Source of the DNA: Couchioplanes caeruleus
Lineage (GTDB): Bacteria; Actinomycetota; Actinomycetes; Mycobacteriales; Micromonosporaceae
Direction of reading: 5' to 3'
Length of the DNA stretch: 64,000 nucleotides
Assembly (NCBI RefSeq): GCF_023499255.1
Contig: NZ_CP092183.1
Location: 5,018,501 to 5,082,500 of the forward strand
The notes beneath the pieces are model-generated. The model had not been told where the DNA came from, searched no databases, and saw only the letters and a list, made by a program, of their open reading frames with translations. Position numbers and translations under genes: made by a program. Below are positions 25,357 to 33,571 of the stretch, piece after piece. Each line of letters opens with the position of its first letter. Positions within the stretch are counted from its first letter, which is position 1.

Positions 25357-25917
25357 TCACCCGGAGAGCCGCCGGCCCGGCCCGTCGTCCGCGAGGAGCG
25401 CCACCAGGTCCTCGCGGGCGCGGGCCACCCGAGACCTGATCGTCCCCACCGGACAGTCGCAGACCTCGGCCGCCTCCGCGTACGACAGCCCCAGCACCTG
25501 CGTCGCCACGAACGCCTCCCGCCGCTGCGCGGACAGCCCGCCGAGCAGGTCCCGTACGGCGACGTCGTCCTCGAAGCCGCGGCGGCCGGTTCCGGTCGCG
25601 GCGTCCGCGGCGGCCTGCCAGTCGGCCACCGCGGCGATCCGCGGCCGGGCCATCGCCGAGCGCACGTGGTCGACGGCGACCCGCCGCGCGATCGTGAACA
25701 GCCAGGTCCGGGCGCTGGAGCGGCCCGCGAAGCCGGGCAGGCTGCGCAGCGCCCGCAGGTACGTCTCCTGGGCGAGGTCGTCCAGCTCGGCCGGCCCGGC
25801 GAGGTGGTGCAGGAACCGCCACACCTCGCGCTGGGTGGCCCGGACGAACGCCGCCGCCGCGTCCGCGTCCCCGCGGCCGGCGGCGAGCGCCCACCCGGTC
25901 ACCTCGTCGTCGATCAC
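25357..25917 (-). CDS. ECF-type RNA polymerase sigma factor
   Basis: 186 aa from a GTG at 25917. Region 2 is seen in ELDDLAQETYLRALRSLPGF and TWLFTIARRVAVDHVRS. Region 4 is LGLSYAEAAEVCDCPVGTI followed by RSRVARAREDL. The GTG overlaps the TGA of the ycnI-like gene (GTGA), so both are translated together. No anti-sigma factor gene with a zinc or membrane domain follows. The upstream membrane-anchored YcnI protein is the only close partner. It is convergent with the SRPBCC gene, with two bases between the stops. Confidence 0.87.
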   Translation of the reverse strand: MIDDEVTGWALAAGRGDADAAAAFVRATQREVWRFLHHLAGPAELDDLAQETYLRALRSLPGFAGRSSARTWLFTIARRVAVDHVRSAMARPRIAAVADWQAAADAATGTGRRGFEDDVAVRDLLGGLSAQRREAFVATQVLGLSYAEAAEVCDCPVGTIRSRVARAREDLVALLADDGPGRRLSG

Positions 25918-26666
25918 TCCGTCGCAGGCTCGGCCGCCGCCGCAGCGGCACCGGACGCGGCCTGGGCCCGCCGGTACGCCAGCAGCCCCAGCACCAGCCC
26001 GGCGAGCCCGAGCACGATGCCCGCGACGCCCGTCCACGTGCCGCCGCTGCCGTCCTCGTCGTCGCCGTCGTCCGCGACGGCGGCCACGGACGGGCCGGGA
26101 GCCGCGGCCGGCGCATCGGCGCCCGGCGCGCCCGCCGGGGTCAGCTTCAGCACCGGCGCGGGCTTCTCCGGCTCGGTGCCGTCCGTCGCCGGCTCGTCGA
26201 TCCACCGGACCACCGTGCCGTCCGAGTACGTCTGCAGCGCCTTGAACACCACCTGGTCGACCTCCGGCAGCGGGCCCAGCGACACGTCGAACTCCTGGAA
26301 CTGCCCGGGCTTGATCGCCGCGTCCCCCGCCGCCGTCCAGGTGATCTTCGAGACGGCCTCGCTGATCTGTGCGCCGTGCGCCTCGATCGGCTTCGCGAGC
26401 TTCGACTTCTGCGCCACCATGGTCCAGCCCGCGACGGGCTTGAGCGACACCGAGGCGAACGGCGTGTCGGTGGGCAGGTTCACCTCGACCTTGGTGGTGG
26501 CGGCCGAATCCGTCTCGTTCGGCACCCGGAAGGTCACCTTGGCGTACCCGCCCTGGACCGCGGTGTTCGGGTTCACCGTCACGTGCGCGGCGGCGGGGAC
26601 CGCCAGGGCGAAGGTGCACGCGGCGGCGATCCCGCCGACCACGCCCGAACGCTTCAACAGGGACAT
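25914..26666 (-). CDS. YcnI-family (DUF1775) copper-associated membrane protein
   Basis: 250 aa. A signal peptide ends at AVPAAAHVTVNPN, so the mature protein starts with the histidine that in YcnI proteins takes part in copper binding. The DUF1775 domain spans about residues 28-170 (FRVPNETDSAATTKVEVNLP; GPLPEVDQVVFKALQTYSDG). An Ala/Pro-rich linker leads to a C-terminal membrane helix (GIVLGLAGLVLGLLAYRRAQ). The protein is therefore extracytoplasmic and anchored. It is followed by, and coupled to, an ECF sigma factor, suggesting metal or envelope sensing. Confidence 0.85.
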   Translation of the reverse strand: MSLLKRSGVVGGIAAACTFALAVPAAAHVTVNPNTAVQGGYAKVTFRVPNETDSAATTKVEVNLPTDTPFASVSLKPVAGWTMVAQKSKLAKPIEAHGAQISEAVSKITWTAAGDAAIKPGQFQEFDVSLGPLPEVDQVVFKALQTYSDGTVVRWIDEPATDGTEPEKPAPVLKLTPAGAPGADAPAAAPGPSVAAVADDGDDEDGSGGTWTGVAGIVLGLAGLVLGLLAYRRAQAASGAAAAAAEPATE

Positions 26667-26755
26667 CTGGAGGCCTTTCCGACTCGGATCCGCCCGGCCG
26701 GGGCGCCGGGCACGGTCATTGGTCGGGGCCTCGGGGGGAAAAGTTCCCGGGAAGA

Positions 26756-28138
26756 TCAGGCGGCGGGCAGGCGTACCTCGGCGCTGAGGCCGGGCGGCGG
26801 GGTCGTGCCCTTCAGCACGACCGTGCCGTGGTGCCGGCGGACCAGCTCACGCACGATCGCGAGCCCCAGCCCCGAGCCGCCCGCGTCCCGGGCCCGGGCG
26901 TCGTCCAGCCGGGTGAACCGGTCGAAGACCCGCTCCCGGTCCGCCGCCGGGATGCCCGGGCCGTCGTCGGCCACGGTGATCCTGCGGTACGCGCCGTCCG
27001 CCGCGACCGCCAGCCGCACCGCCGACGCGGCATGGCGCACGGCGTTGTCCAGCAGGTTGGCGACCACCCGGGCCAGCGCGTCCCGGTCACCGGCCACCCG
27101 CAATGCGACGGCGGGACGCTCGTACTCGACGGACGGGTAACGGGCCGCCACCTCGGCGAGCAGCTGCCCCAGTTCGACCTCGCCGGAGGGCGGCGGGGCG
27201 GCGCGGGCGCCACCGTCGTCCGAGCGGGCCAGCAGCAACAGGTCGTCGACGAGGCGGCTCAGCCGTTCCACGTCCGTCAGCAGGTCACCGGCCAGCTCCG
27301 GCCAGTCCGTGGTGTCCGGCAGCCGCTGGGCCACCTCCAGCTCGGTCCGCATGTTCGTCAGCGGGCTGCGCAGCTCGTGCGCGGCGTCCGCGACGAAGGC
27401 CCGCTGCCGCGCCCGCGCGGTGTCCAGGCGGTGCAGCATGTCGTTGAGGGTCACGGCCAGGCGGTGGATCTCGTCCCGCGAGTCCGGTACGGGCAGCCGC
27501 CCCGGCCGCGCGCCCCCGGTGATGTCCTCGGCGCCCGCCCGCAGCGCCTCCACCGGGCGCAGCGCGGCGCCGGACACCCGCCACGCCACCAGCGCGAGCA
27601 GCGCCACGAGCGGCGGGAACGTCACCAGCAACGTGGTACGCAGCAGGTCCACGCTCTGCGTCAGGTCGCCGGTGGGGCGTGCCACCAGCACCTTCACCCG
27701 GGCCTCCGTCGGGCCGGCGGCCAGGACGACGACGCGTACCCGCCCCTCGAGGCCGATCCGGTCGCCGGAGATGAACATGCCCTCGCCGTCGGACAGGCCG
27801 GCCAGCTCGCGCGGATAGAGGATCGGTACGAGCCGGTCGGCGCCGGCGGACACCGACAGCACCCGATCGGAGGCGTCGACGACCTGCACCCGTACGGTCG
27901 GACCGGCCGGCACCGGATCCGACAGCGACCGGTTGTCCACGAGCCGGGCCACCGCCCTCGCCGTCTCCAGGGCCTCGGTGTTCGCGGTGCGCAGCAGCGC
28001 GAACCTCATCGTGGCGACCAGCAGCACGCCGCCCGCGGCCAGCCCCACCGCGAGCACCACCACGGACACGAGCAGCAGCCGTGCCCGCAGGCCCAGCCGG
28101 CGCAGCGACGCCGCGCCAGGCGTTGCCCGCTGGCTCAT
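26756..28138 (-). CDS. Sensor histidine kinase (HAMP-HisKA-HATPase)
   Basis: 460 aa. There are membrane segments near residues 20-45 and 165-190 with an extracytoplasmic loop between. A HAMP-like linker follows, then the HisKA phospho-acceptor in FVADAAHELRSPLTNMRTEL near residue 250. The ATPase domain contains NLLDNAVRHA, VADDGPGIPA and GGSGLGLAIVRELV. It lies downstream of the response regulator gene, 21 bases apart, and they form one two-component system. The downstream targets probably include the LolA-like/ABC genes at 29019. Confidence 0.9.
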   Translation of the reverse strand: MSQRATPGAASLRRLGLRARLLLVSVVVLAVGLAAGGVLLVATMRFALLRTANTEALETARAVARLVDNRSLSDPVPAGPTVRVQVVDASDRVLSVSAGADRLVPILYPRELAGLSDGEGMFISGDRIGLEGRVRVVVLAAGPTEARVKVLVARPTGDLTQSVDLLRTTLLVTFPPLVALLALVAWRVSGAALRPVEALRAGAEDITGGARPGRLPVPDSRDEIHRLAVTLNDMLHRLDTARARQRAFVADAAHELRSPLTNMRTELEVAQRLPDTTDWPELAGDLLTDVERLSRLVDDLLLLARSDDGGARAAPPPSGEVELGQLLAEVAARYPSVEYERPAVALRVAGDRDALARVVANLLDNAVRHAASAVRLAVAADGAYRRITVADDGPGIPAADRERVFDRFTRLDDARARDAGGSGLGLAIVRELVRRHHGTVVLKGTTPPPGLSAEVRLPAA

Positions 28139-28159
28139 GGCGACGCCCGGCGCAGGCCG

Positions 28160-28867
28160 TCATGATCCACGGGACACTCCCCGGGCCCCCTCGGCCCCGC
28201 CGGCCGCCTCCACCGCGGCCAGCCGGTAGCCGGCGCCCCGGACGGTCTCCAGGCGCTCCCGCCCGATCTTGCGACGCAGGTAACCGACATACACCTCGAC
28301 GGCGTTGGCGGCTGTCTCCACCGCGGCGTCCCACACGTGGTCGAGCAGCTCGGTCTTGGAGACCACCTCGCCGGGACGGCGGATCAGATACTCCAGCAGG
28401 GCGAACTCCCGAGCGGTCAGCACCACCTCGGCGCCGGCGACCGTGACCCGCCGGTGCGCCGGGTCCAGCTCGACGTCACCGTGGCGCAGCACGGCCGGGC
28501 GCTCGGGGGTGCCCCGGCGCAGCAGCGCGCGCAGCCGGGCCAGCAGCACCACGTACGAGAAAGGCTTGGTGAGATAGTCGTCGGCGCCGCAGTCCAGCCC
28601 GTCGGCCTGGTCGTACTCGCCGTCCTTCGCCGAGAGCATGAGCACCGGCAGCCACTTCTGCTCGGCCCGCAACTGCCGCACCACCCTGTACCCGGACAGC
28701 CGCGGCAGCATGACGTCGAGGATCATCGCGTCGTAGTCGCCGTGCCGGGCCAGCTCGAGCCCGTCCTGCCCGTCGCCGGCCACGTCCACGGCGAACCCCT
28801 CGGCCTGCAGCCCCCGCTGCAGCGCGGCCGCGAGCCGCGCCTCGTCCTCCACCACCAGCAACCGCAC
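28160..28867 (-). CDS. OmpR-family response regulator
   Basis: 235 aa from the GTG at 28867, chosen because VRLLVVEDE is the normal beginning of a receiver and an AAGG ribosome binding site lies just upstream. The phosphorylation aspartate is in MILDVMLPR and the switch lysine in LTKPFSY. The C-terminal winged helix has LTAREFALLEYLIRRPGEVV followed by ELLDHVW. Direct repeats of the type bound by this family lie between this gene and the divergent gene at 29019. Confidence 0.9.
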   Translation of the reverse strand: MRLLVVEDEARLAAALQRGLQAEGFAVDVAGDGQDGLELARHGDYDAMILDVMLPRLSGYRVVRQLRAEQKWLPVLMLSAKDGEYDQADGLDCGADDYLTKPFSYVVLLARLRALLRRGTPERPAVLRHGDVELDPAHRRVTVAGAEVVLTAREFALLEYLIRRPGEVVSKTELLDHVWDAAVETAANAVEVYVGYLRRKIGRERLETVRGAGYRLAAVEAAGGAEGARGVSRGS

Positions 28868-28906
28868 GCGTCTACCTTGGCATGCCGGGCCCACCCGGCC
28901 GATCCC

Positions 28907-28975
28907 TTCTCAGCCACCTCACAGCCGGTGCCTGGGGGAGAATCCCTTAGGTGGGTTTCTCAGCGCCGTCACAGC
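28907..28975. promoter_or_regulatory. Two OmpR-type direct-repeat sites plus inverted repeat in the divergent promoter
   Basis: TTCTCAGCCACCTCACAGC (28907-28925) and TTCTCAGCGCCGTCACAGC (28957-28975) differ at three positions and start 50 bases apart. Within each, TCTCAGC and TCACAGC half-sites start 11 bases apart, the classic OmpR/PhoB spacing. An imperfect inverted repeat (GAGAATCCC...GGGTTTCTC, 28938-28961) overlaps the second. They are well placed for the adjacent response regulator to control itself and the operon at 29019. Confidence 0.6.
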
Positions 28976-29018
28976 ACGTCCGGAGCACGATGGCTGCACA
29001 CAACGGGAGGTGGACATC

Positions 29019-30164
29019 GTGAGTGTCTTCAAGTCGAGGCCGGCGCTGCGCTGGCTGGTTCCGGCTGCTGCGGCGGTCGTCGTCATCGGGGGTGGCGCCG
29101 CGGCGGGCACGATCGCGGCGAGTGCGGATCCGACGTTGCCCGAGCGCAGCGCGGCGCAGCTGCTGGTGGATGTGCAGAACGCGAAGGTCGAGGGGCTGTC
29201 CGGCACGATCGTGCAGACCGCCGACCTGGGGCTGCCGTCACTGCCGGGGGTGACCGGCGGGGCGAACGGCGCCGAGCTGATGAAGCTCGTGGCCGGGAGC
29301 AACACCGCGCGGGTCTGGTACGCCGGGGAGGACAAGGTCCGTCTGGCGGTCCTGGGAACGCTCGGTGAGACCGACGTGATCCGCAACGGTTCGGACGTGT
29401 GGCTGTGGCGCAGCAGCGCCAACTCGGCCACGCACTTCACGATCCCGGCGGACGCGCAGAAGCAGCGGCACACCGCGCTGCCGCAGGGAGTGCCGTCGAC
29501 GCCGCAGGAGGCCGCCGACGCCGCGCTCGCCGCGATCGACCCGACCACGGCGGTCACCACGACCGGCGCGGCGAAGGTCGCCGGGCGGGACGCGTACGAG
29601 CTGGTGCTCACGCCGCGCGACACCGCGTCGCTGGTCGGGCAGGTACGCCTGGCGATCGACGCCGAGCAGCACATCCCGCTGGGCGTGGACGTCTACGCCA
29701 AGGACGCCACCAGCCCGGCCGTACGGATCGCGTTCCAGCAGGTGAGCTTCGAGACCCCGGACGCCGAGCAGTTCACCTTCAACCCGCCGCCGGGTACGAA
29801 GGTGGAGACGCCCAGCAAGACGGACATCCAGAAGGAACAGCAGGAGGCGATCCAGGAGCACGAGAAGGCGCTGAAGCGGGGCCCGGGCGGCAAGCCCGAG
29901 GCGCCCGAGGGCACCAAGGTCGTCGGCAAGGGCTGGACGTCCGTCATGGTCGCGAAGCTGCCCGCCGGTGACGCCGGCAAGCAGGACGCCAAGGGCGCGC
30001 AGCAGCTCGAGGCCATCTCGGGCGCGCTGCCGAAGGTCAACGGCGCGTGGGGCAGCGGCCGGCTGCTGCAGAGCGCACTGTTCAGCGCGCTGCTCACCGA
30101 CGACGGCCGGGTCCTGGTCGGTGCGGTCGCCCCGGAGAAGCTGTACGAGGTAGCGGGTCAGTGA
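29019..30164 (+). CDS. LolA-like (DUF2092-type) secreted or membrane-anchored protein
   Basis: 381 aa from the GTG at 29019, preceded by an AACGGGAGG ribosome binding site; a GTG at 29010 would lie on that site. An N-terminal hydrophobic segment (LVPAAAAVVVIGGGAAAGTI) serves as signal or anchor. The rest resembles the lipid-carrier LolA fold (LLVDVQNAKVEGLSGTIVQT; VWLWRSSANSATHF; FQQVSFETPDAEQFTFNPPP). A charged Lys/Glu helix near 260-295 precedes the C-terminal part. It is coupled by GTGA to an ABC exporter gene, suggesting a role in envelope lipid or surface-molecule handling. Confidence 0.72.
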   Translation: MSVFKSRPALRWLVPAAAAVVVIGGGAAAGTIAASADPTLPERSAAQLLVDVQNAKVEGLSGTIVQTADLGLPSLPGVTGGANGAELMKLVAGSNTARVWYAGEDKVRLAVLGTLGETDVIRNGSDVWLWRSSANSATHFTIPADAQKQRHTALPQGVPSTPQEAADAALAAIDPTTAVTTTGAAKVAGRDAYELVLTPRDTASLVGQVRLAIDAEQHIPLGVDVYAKDATSPAVRIAFQQVSFETPDAEQFTFNPPPGTKVETPSKTDIQKEQQEAIQEHEKALKRGPGGKPEAPEGTKVVGKGWTSVMVAKLPAGDAGKQDAKGAQQLEAISGALPKVNGAWGSGRLLQSALFSALLTDDGRVLVGAVAPEKLYEVAGQ

Positions 30165-31093
30165 CCGACCTCGCGGTCGCCTCGCAGGGGCTGACCAAGC
30201 GGTTCGGCAGCCAGGTCGCGGTGGACGCCGTCGACCTGGCTGTCCCCCGCGGCGCGGTGTACGGCTTCCTCGGCCCGAACGGCTCCGGCAAGACCACCAC
30301 GATCCGGATGCTGCTCGGGCTGATCAGCCCCACCGCCGGCGGCCACGACCTGCTCGGGGCCGCGATGCCCGACCACGCCGCCGACGTGCTCCCCCACGTC
30401 GGCGCGCTGGTCGAGGGCCCGGGGTTCCACCCGTACCTGTCGGGGCGTGACAACCTGCGCCGCCTCGACGCCGCCGACCGCACGGCGGAGGCCCGCACCT
30501 CGGGCGCGCGCATCGACGCCGCGCTCGACCGGGTCGGGTTGTCCGCGGCGGCCGGCAAGCGTTACCGGCTCTACTCGCTGGGCATGAAGCAGCGGCTCGC
30601 GATCGCGGCGGCGCTGCTGCAGCCCCGGCAACTGCTGGTGCTGGACGAGCCGACGAACGGCCTCGACCCGCAGGGCACCCGCGAGGTGCGCACGCTGGTC
30701 GGGCAGCTCGCCGCGGAGGGCGCGACGGTGCTGCTCAGCACCCACCTGCTCGCCGAGGTCGAGCAGGTCTGCACCCACGTGGGCGTGATGCACCGGGGCC
30801 GCCTGGTGGCCCAGGAGCCGCTGGCCGACCTGCGGTCCGACGCGGCGCCGCGGGCGCGGGTGCTCACCGACCAGCCGGCCGAGGCGGCGCGGGTGCTGCG
30901 CACGCTGGGGCTCACGGAGATCGCGGAGAGCCCGTCGGAGGCCTCCGGGCAGCTCGGTGCGGTGGCGCCGGAGAAGGTCGTGGCGTCGCTGGTGCACGAC
31001 GGGGTGGCGGTCCGCGGCTTCGCCGTGGAGGCGCCCAGCCTCGAGGACGTGTTCGTACGCCTGACCGGGCGGGGGTTCGATGTCTCAGGCTGA
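30161..31093 (+). CDS. ABC transporter ATP-binding protein (export type)
   Basis: 310 aa from the GTG at 30161, which overlaps the stop of the LolA-like gene. Walker A is GPNGSGKTT near residue 40. The signature lies at YSLGMKQRLAIAAALLQPRQ (LGMKQ instead of LSGGQ, common in this subfamily). Walker B is LLVLDEPTNGLDP, and the H-loop is STHLLAEVEQV. The C-terminal domain of about 80 residues is typical of CcmA/drug-type ATPases. Its partner permease is encoded next. Confidence 0.88.
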   Translation: MTDLAVASQGLTKRFGSQVAVDAVDLAVPRGAVYGFLGPNGSGKTTTIRMLLGLISPTAGGHDLLGAAMPDHAADVLPHVGALVEGPGFHPYLSGRDNLRRLDAADRTAEARTSGARIDAALDRVGLSAAAGKRYRLYSLGMKQRLAIAAALLQPRQLLVLDEPTNGLDPQGTREVRTLVGQLAAEGATVLLSTHLLAEVEQVCTHVGVMHRGRLVAQEPLADLRSDAAPRARVLTDQPAEAARVLRTLGLTEIAESPSEASGQLGAVAPEKVVASLVHDGVAVRGFAVEAPSLEDVFVRLTGRGFDVSG

Positions 31094-31925
31094 TGTGCGG
31101 CGGTGGGTGTCGTCCCGCTTCCTGACCTCCGAGCTGCGCCTGATCGCCGTACGCCGGCGCAACCAGGTGGGTCTCGCGGCGCTGGCCGCCGTACCCGTGG
31201 TCCTGGCCGTGGCGATGAAGGTCGCGACGCCGGACGGCCCGCAGCGGGGCGACGGCCCGAACTTCTTCTCCCAGATCCTCGGCAACGGCTTCTTCGTGGC
31301 GCTCGCCGCGCTCGGCGTCGAGCTGACGCTGTTCCTGCCGATCGCGGTGTCGATGCTGGCCGGCGACGCGGTCGCCGGCGAGGCGAACCAGGGCACGCTG
31401 CGCTACCTGCTGACGGTCCCGGTGGGCCGCACCCGGCTGCTGGCCGTGAAGTACGCGGGCATCGTCATGGGCGCGTTCGTGGCGCCGCTGACGGTGGCGG
31501 CGTCCGGGCTGGTCGTGGGCCTGCTGCTGTTCGGCGGCGGGGACGTCACGACGCTGTCGGGCACGCAGATCGGCCTCGGTACGGCGCTGCTCCGCCTCCT
31601 GCTGGTCTGCCTGTACCTCGGGGTGTGCCTGTCGGCCCTCGGTGCGATCGGCCTGTTCCTGTCCACGCTCACCGAGCAGCCGATGGGCGCCACGATCGCG
31701 CTGGCGATGCTGACGGTGACCAGCTGGATCCTGGGGCAGATCCCGCAGCTGGACTGGCTGCACCCGTACCTGCCGACCCGGCACTGGACGGACTTCGGCG
31801 AGCTGCTGCGCGACCCGGTGTCGCCCGGCGCGCTCACGCCCGGCCTGCTCAGCGCGGGAGCGTACATCCTGGTGTTCCTGTCGGCGGCGTGGGCACGCTT
31901 CGCCGGCCGCGACGTCACGAGCTGA
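31080..31925 (+). CDS. ABC-2 type permease
   Basis: 281 aa with six hydrophobic segments, including LAALAAVPVVLAVAMKVAT near the N-terminus. A GDAVAGEANQGTLRYLLTVP motif is characteristic of ABC-2 permeases, where it contacts the ATPase. It overlaps the ATPase gene by 14 bases. With the LolA-like protein this forms a three-gene export unit, probably controlled by the adjacent two-component system. Confidence 0.85.
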   Translation: MSQADVRRWVSSRFLTSELRLIAVRRRNQVGLAALAAVPVVLAVAMKVATPDGPQRGDGPNFFSQILGNGFFVALAALGVELTLFLPIAVSMLAGDAVAGEANQGTLRYLLTVPVGRTRLLAVKYAGIVMGAFVAPLTVAASGLVVGLLLFGGGDVTTLSGTQIGLGTALLRLLLVCLYLGVCLSALGAIGLFLSTLTEQPMGATIALAMLTVTSWILGQIPQLDWLHPYLPTRHWTDFGELLRDPVSPGALTPGLLSAGAYILVFLSAAWARFAGRDVTS

Positions 31926-31981
31926 CCCCGGCGGATCCGGATCAGGACCCCGTCGCCACGCGCGCCCGGCCCGGGATGCCG

Positions 31982-32015
31982 GCGACCCGGTCCGGGCGCT
32001 CGAGCACCGGGTCGC
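31982..32015. terminator. Stem-loop between convergent genes (possible bidirectional terminator)
   Basis: GCGACCCGGT (31982-31991) and ACCGGGTCGC (32006-32015) form a perfect 10-bp stem with a 14-base loop. It lies between the ends of the ABC permease and gntR genes. There is no T-run, so it would work as a structure-only terminator as often seen in actinomycetes. Confidence 0.45.
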
Positions 32016-32034
32016 GCCACGGACCGCCGATGGG

Positions 32035-32757
32035 TCAGTGGTCGTGGCGGGTCCACTGCATGGAGATGCCCGTGGCGGCGCGTTCCGTGCGGATCTCCAT
32101 CACCGTGCCGAGGATCGTGGCGCGGTCGTAGAGGATCGGGCGGTTGTCGAGGCCGTACGTGACGCGTTCCGACACGAACACCGGCTGGCCCGCGGTCTGG
32201 TGCAGGTGCGCGGCGGTCGGTTCGTCGAGCAGTGCCGGGCGCAGGACCTCCGAGGCCCGGTGCACGACGATGCCGTGCGCGGCGAACACGGCGTACAGGG
32301 ACGCGCCGCTGTAGTCCAGATCGGCCAGGGGCAGGCCGGGGCGTCCCGGGGCCCAGGACAGCTGGTGCACCGCGGGGCGTCCGGACAGCAGGCGTACGCG
32401 TTCCAGCCGCAGCACGCGCCGGGTCGCGGGCACCTCCAGGTGTGCGGCGATCGCGGCCGGGGGGCGGCGCAGTTCCTGGCCCAGGATCAGCGTGCTGACC
32501 TCCTGACCCTGGGCCTTCAGGTCCTCCGCGAGCCCGCGCAGCGAGTCGAGCCGGTACATGAGCCGGGGCGACGCGACGAAGGTGCCGCGGCCCGGTTCCT
32601 GCGAGACCAGGCCGTCGTCCTCGAGCTTCTGCAGGGCCTGGCGCAGCGTCGCGAGGGTCACCCCGTACCGGGCGCTGAGGGTCTTCTGCGGTGGCAGCAT
32701 CGTGCCCGGTGCGAGGTCGCCGGCGCGGATCTTCGCGGTCAGGTCATCGGCGATCAC
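32035..32757 (-). CDS. GntR/HutC-family regulator with UTRA domain
   Basis: 240 aa from the GTG at 32757. The winged helix covers [20 protein letters not shown] and YGVTLATLRQALQKLEDDGL. The UTRA ligand domain begins near residue 75 (LAEDLKAQGQEVSTLIL) and ends with VFVSERVTYGLDNRPILYDR. The gene is last in trpB-trpA-gntR and overlaps trpA by 14 bases. The frame stays open upstream and encodes [10 protein letters not shown] before the GTG, the normal GntR lead-in. The only possible start there is a CTG at 32784. The likely operators are the two GTTCTAGAAC sites upstream of trpB. Confidence 0.85.
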   Translation of the reverse strand: MIADDLTAKIRAGDLAPGTMLPPQKTLSARYGVTLATLRQALQKLEDDGLVSQEPGRGTFVASPRLMYRLDSLRGLAEDLKAQGQEVSTLILGQELRRPPAAIAAHLEVPATRRVLRLERVRLLSGRPAVHQLSWAPGRPGLPLADLDYSGASLYAVFAAHGIVVHRASEVLRPALLDEPTAAHLHQTAGQPVFVSERVTYGLDNRPILYDRATILGTVMEIRTERAATGISMQWTRHDH

Positions 32758-33571
32758 CTGATACTTCGGCGTACGGCGTTCCAGAGGACACCCCCAGGTC
32801 GAGTGCGGTGCGCAGGGCCGCGACGGCGACGCGCAGGTCGTCCGGGGTGGCCCCGTCCAGCACCCTACGCATCAGCGCCGACGCGACGATCACCCCGTCC
32901 CCGGCGCGTCCCGCCTCGGCGGCGTGTTCCGGCGTCGACACCCCGAACCCGATCAGCACGGGAAGACGCTCCGGACCGTCCGGATCGGGCTGAAGACGCT
33001 TGACGCGGCGGACAAGCTCCACCGCCGTGGCCGGGAGCGTGTCGCGTTCGCCGGTGGTGCCCATGACGCTCACCGCGTACACGAAGCCCCGGCTGCGCCG
33101 GCAGATCTGCCGGAGCCGGTCGTCCGGGGTGGACGGCGCGGCCAGCAGGATCAGGTCGATGCCCGCCCCCGCCGCCGCCGCTTCCAGCGGCGCGGACTCC
33201 TCGAGCGGCAGGTCGGGCACGATGAGACCGCGGACGCCGGCCGCCGCGAGGCGGGGCGCGCCGAGGCGCAGGGCCAGGTTGGCGTACGTCATGACGATCA
33301 GCGGGACGCTCACCCGCCGGGACGCGGCCTCGATGTCGGCGAGGATGCCGCCGACCGTGGCGCCGCGGGCGAGGGCGCGGTCCGAGGCCTGCTGGATGGT
33401 GGTGCCGTCGAGCATCGGGTCGGAGAACGGCAGGCCGATCTCGATGGCGTCCGCGCCGGCGTCCTGGCAGGCGTCCAGGTGGTCGGCCCAGCCGGCGGTC
33501 AGGCCGCCCGTCACGTACGGGATGAGCAGCGGCCGCCCGGCGGCCCGCAGCGTGGCGCCGAGCGTGCTCAT
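32744..33571 (-). CDS. trpA: Tryptophan synthase alpha chain
   Basis: 275 aa, full family length. TrpA cleaves indole-3-glycerol phosphate to indole for TrpB. The catalytic glutamate lies in [17 protein letters not shown] and the catalytic aspartate in [13 protein letters not shown]. The phosphate-binding loop is [11 protein letters not shown]. The start overlaps the trpB stop by 4 bases (ATGA). No other trp biosynthetic gene lies nearby, so this pair stands apart from a complete trp operon and has its own regulator. Confidence 0.92.
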   Translation of the reverse strand: MSTLGATLRAAGRPLLIPYVTGGLTAGWADHLDACQDAGADAIEIGLPFSDPMLDGTTIQQASDRALARGATVGGILADIEAASRRVSVPLIVMTYANLALRLGAPRLAAAGVRGLIVPDLPLEESAPLEAAAAGAGIDLILLAAPSTPDDRLRQICRRSRGFVYAVSVMGTTGERDTLPATAVELVRRVKRLQPDPDGPERLPVLIGFGVSTPEHAAEAGRAGDGVIVASALMRRVLDGATPDDLRVAVAALRTALDLGVSSGTPYAEVSGDRR

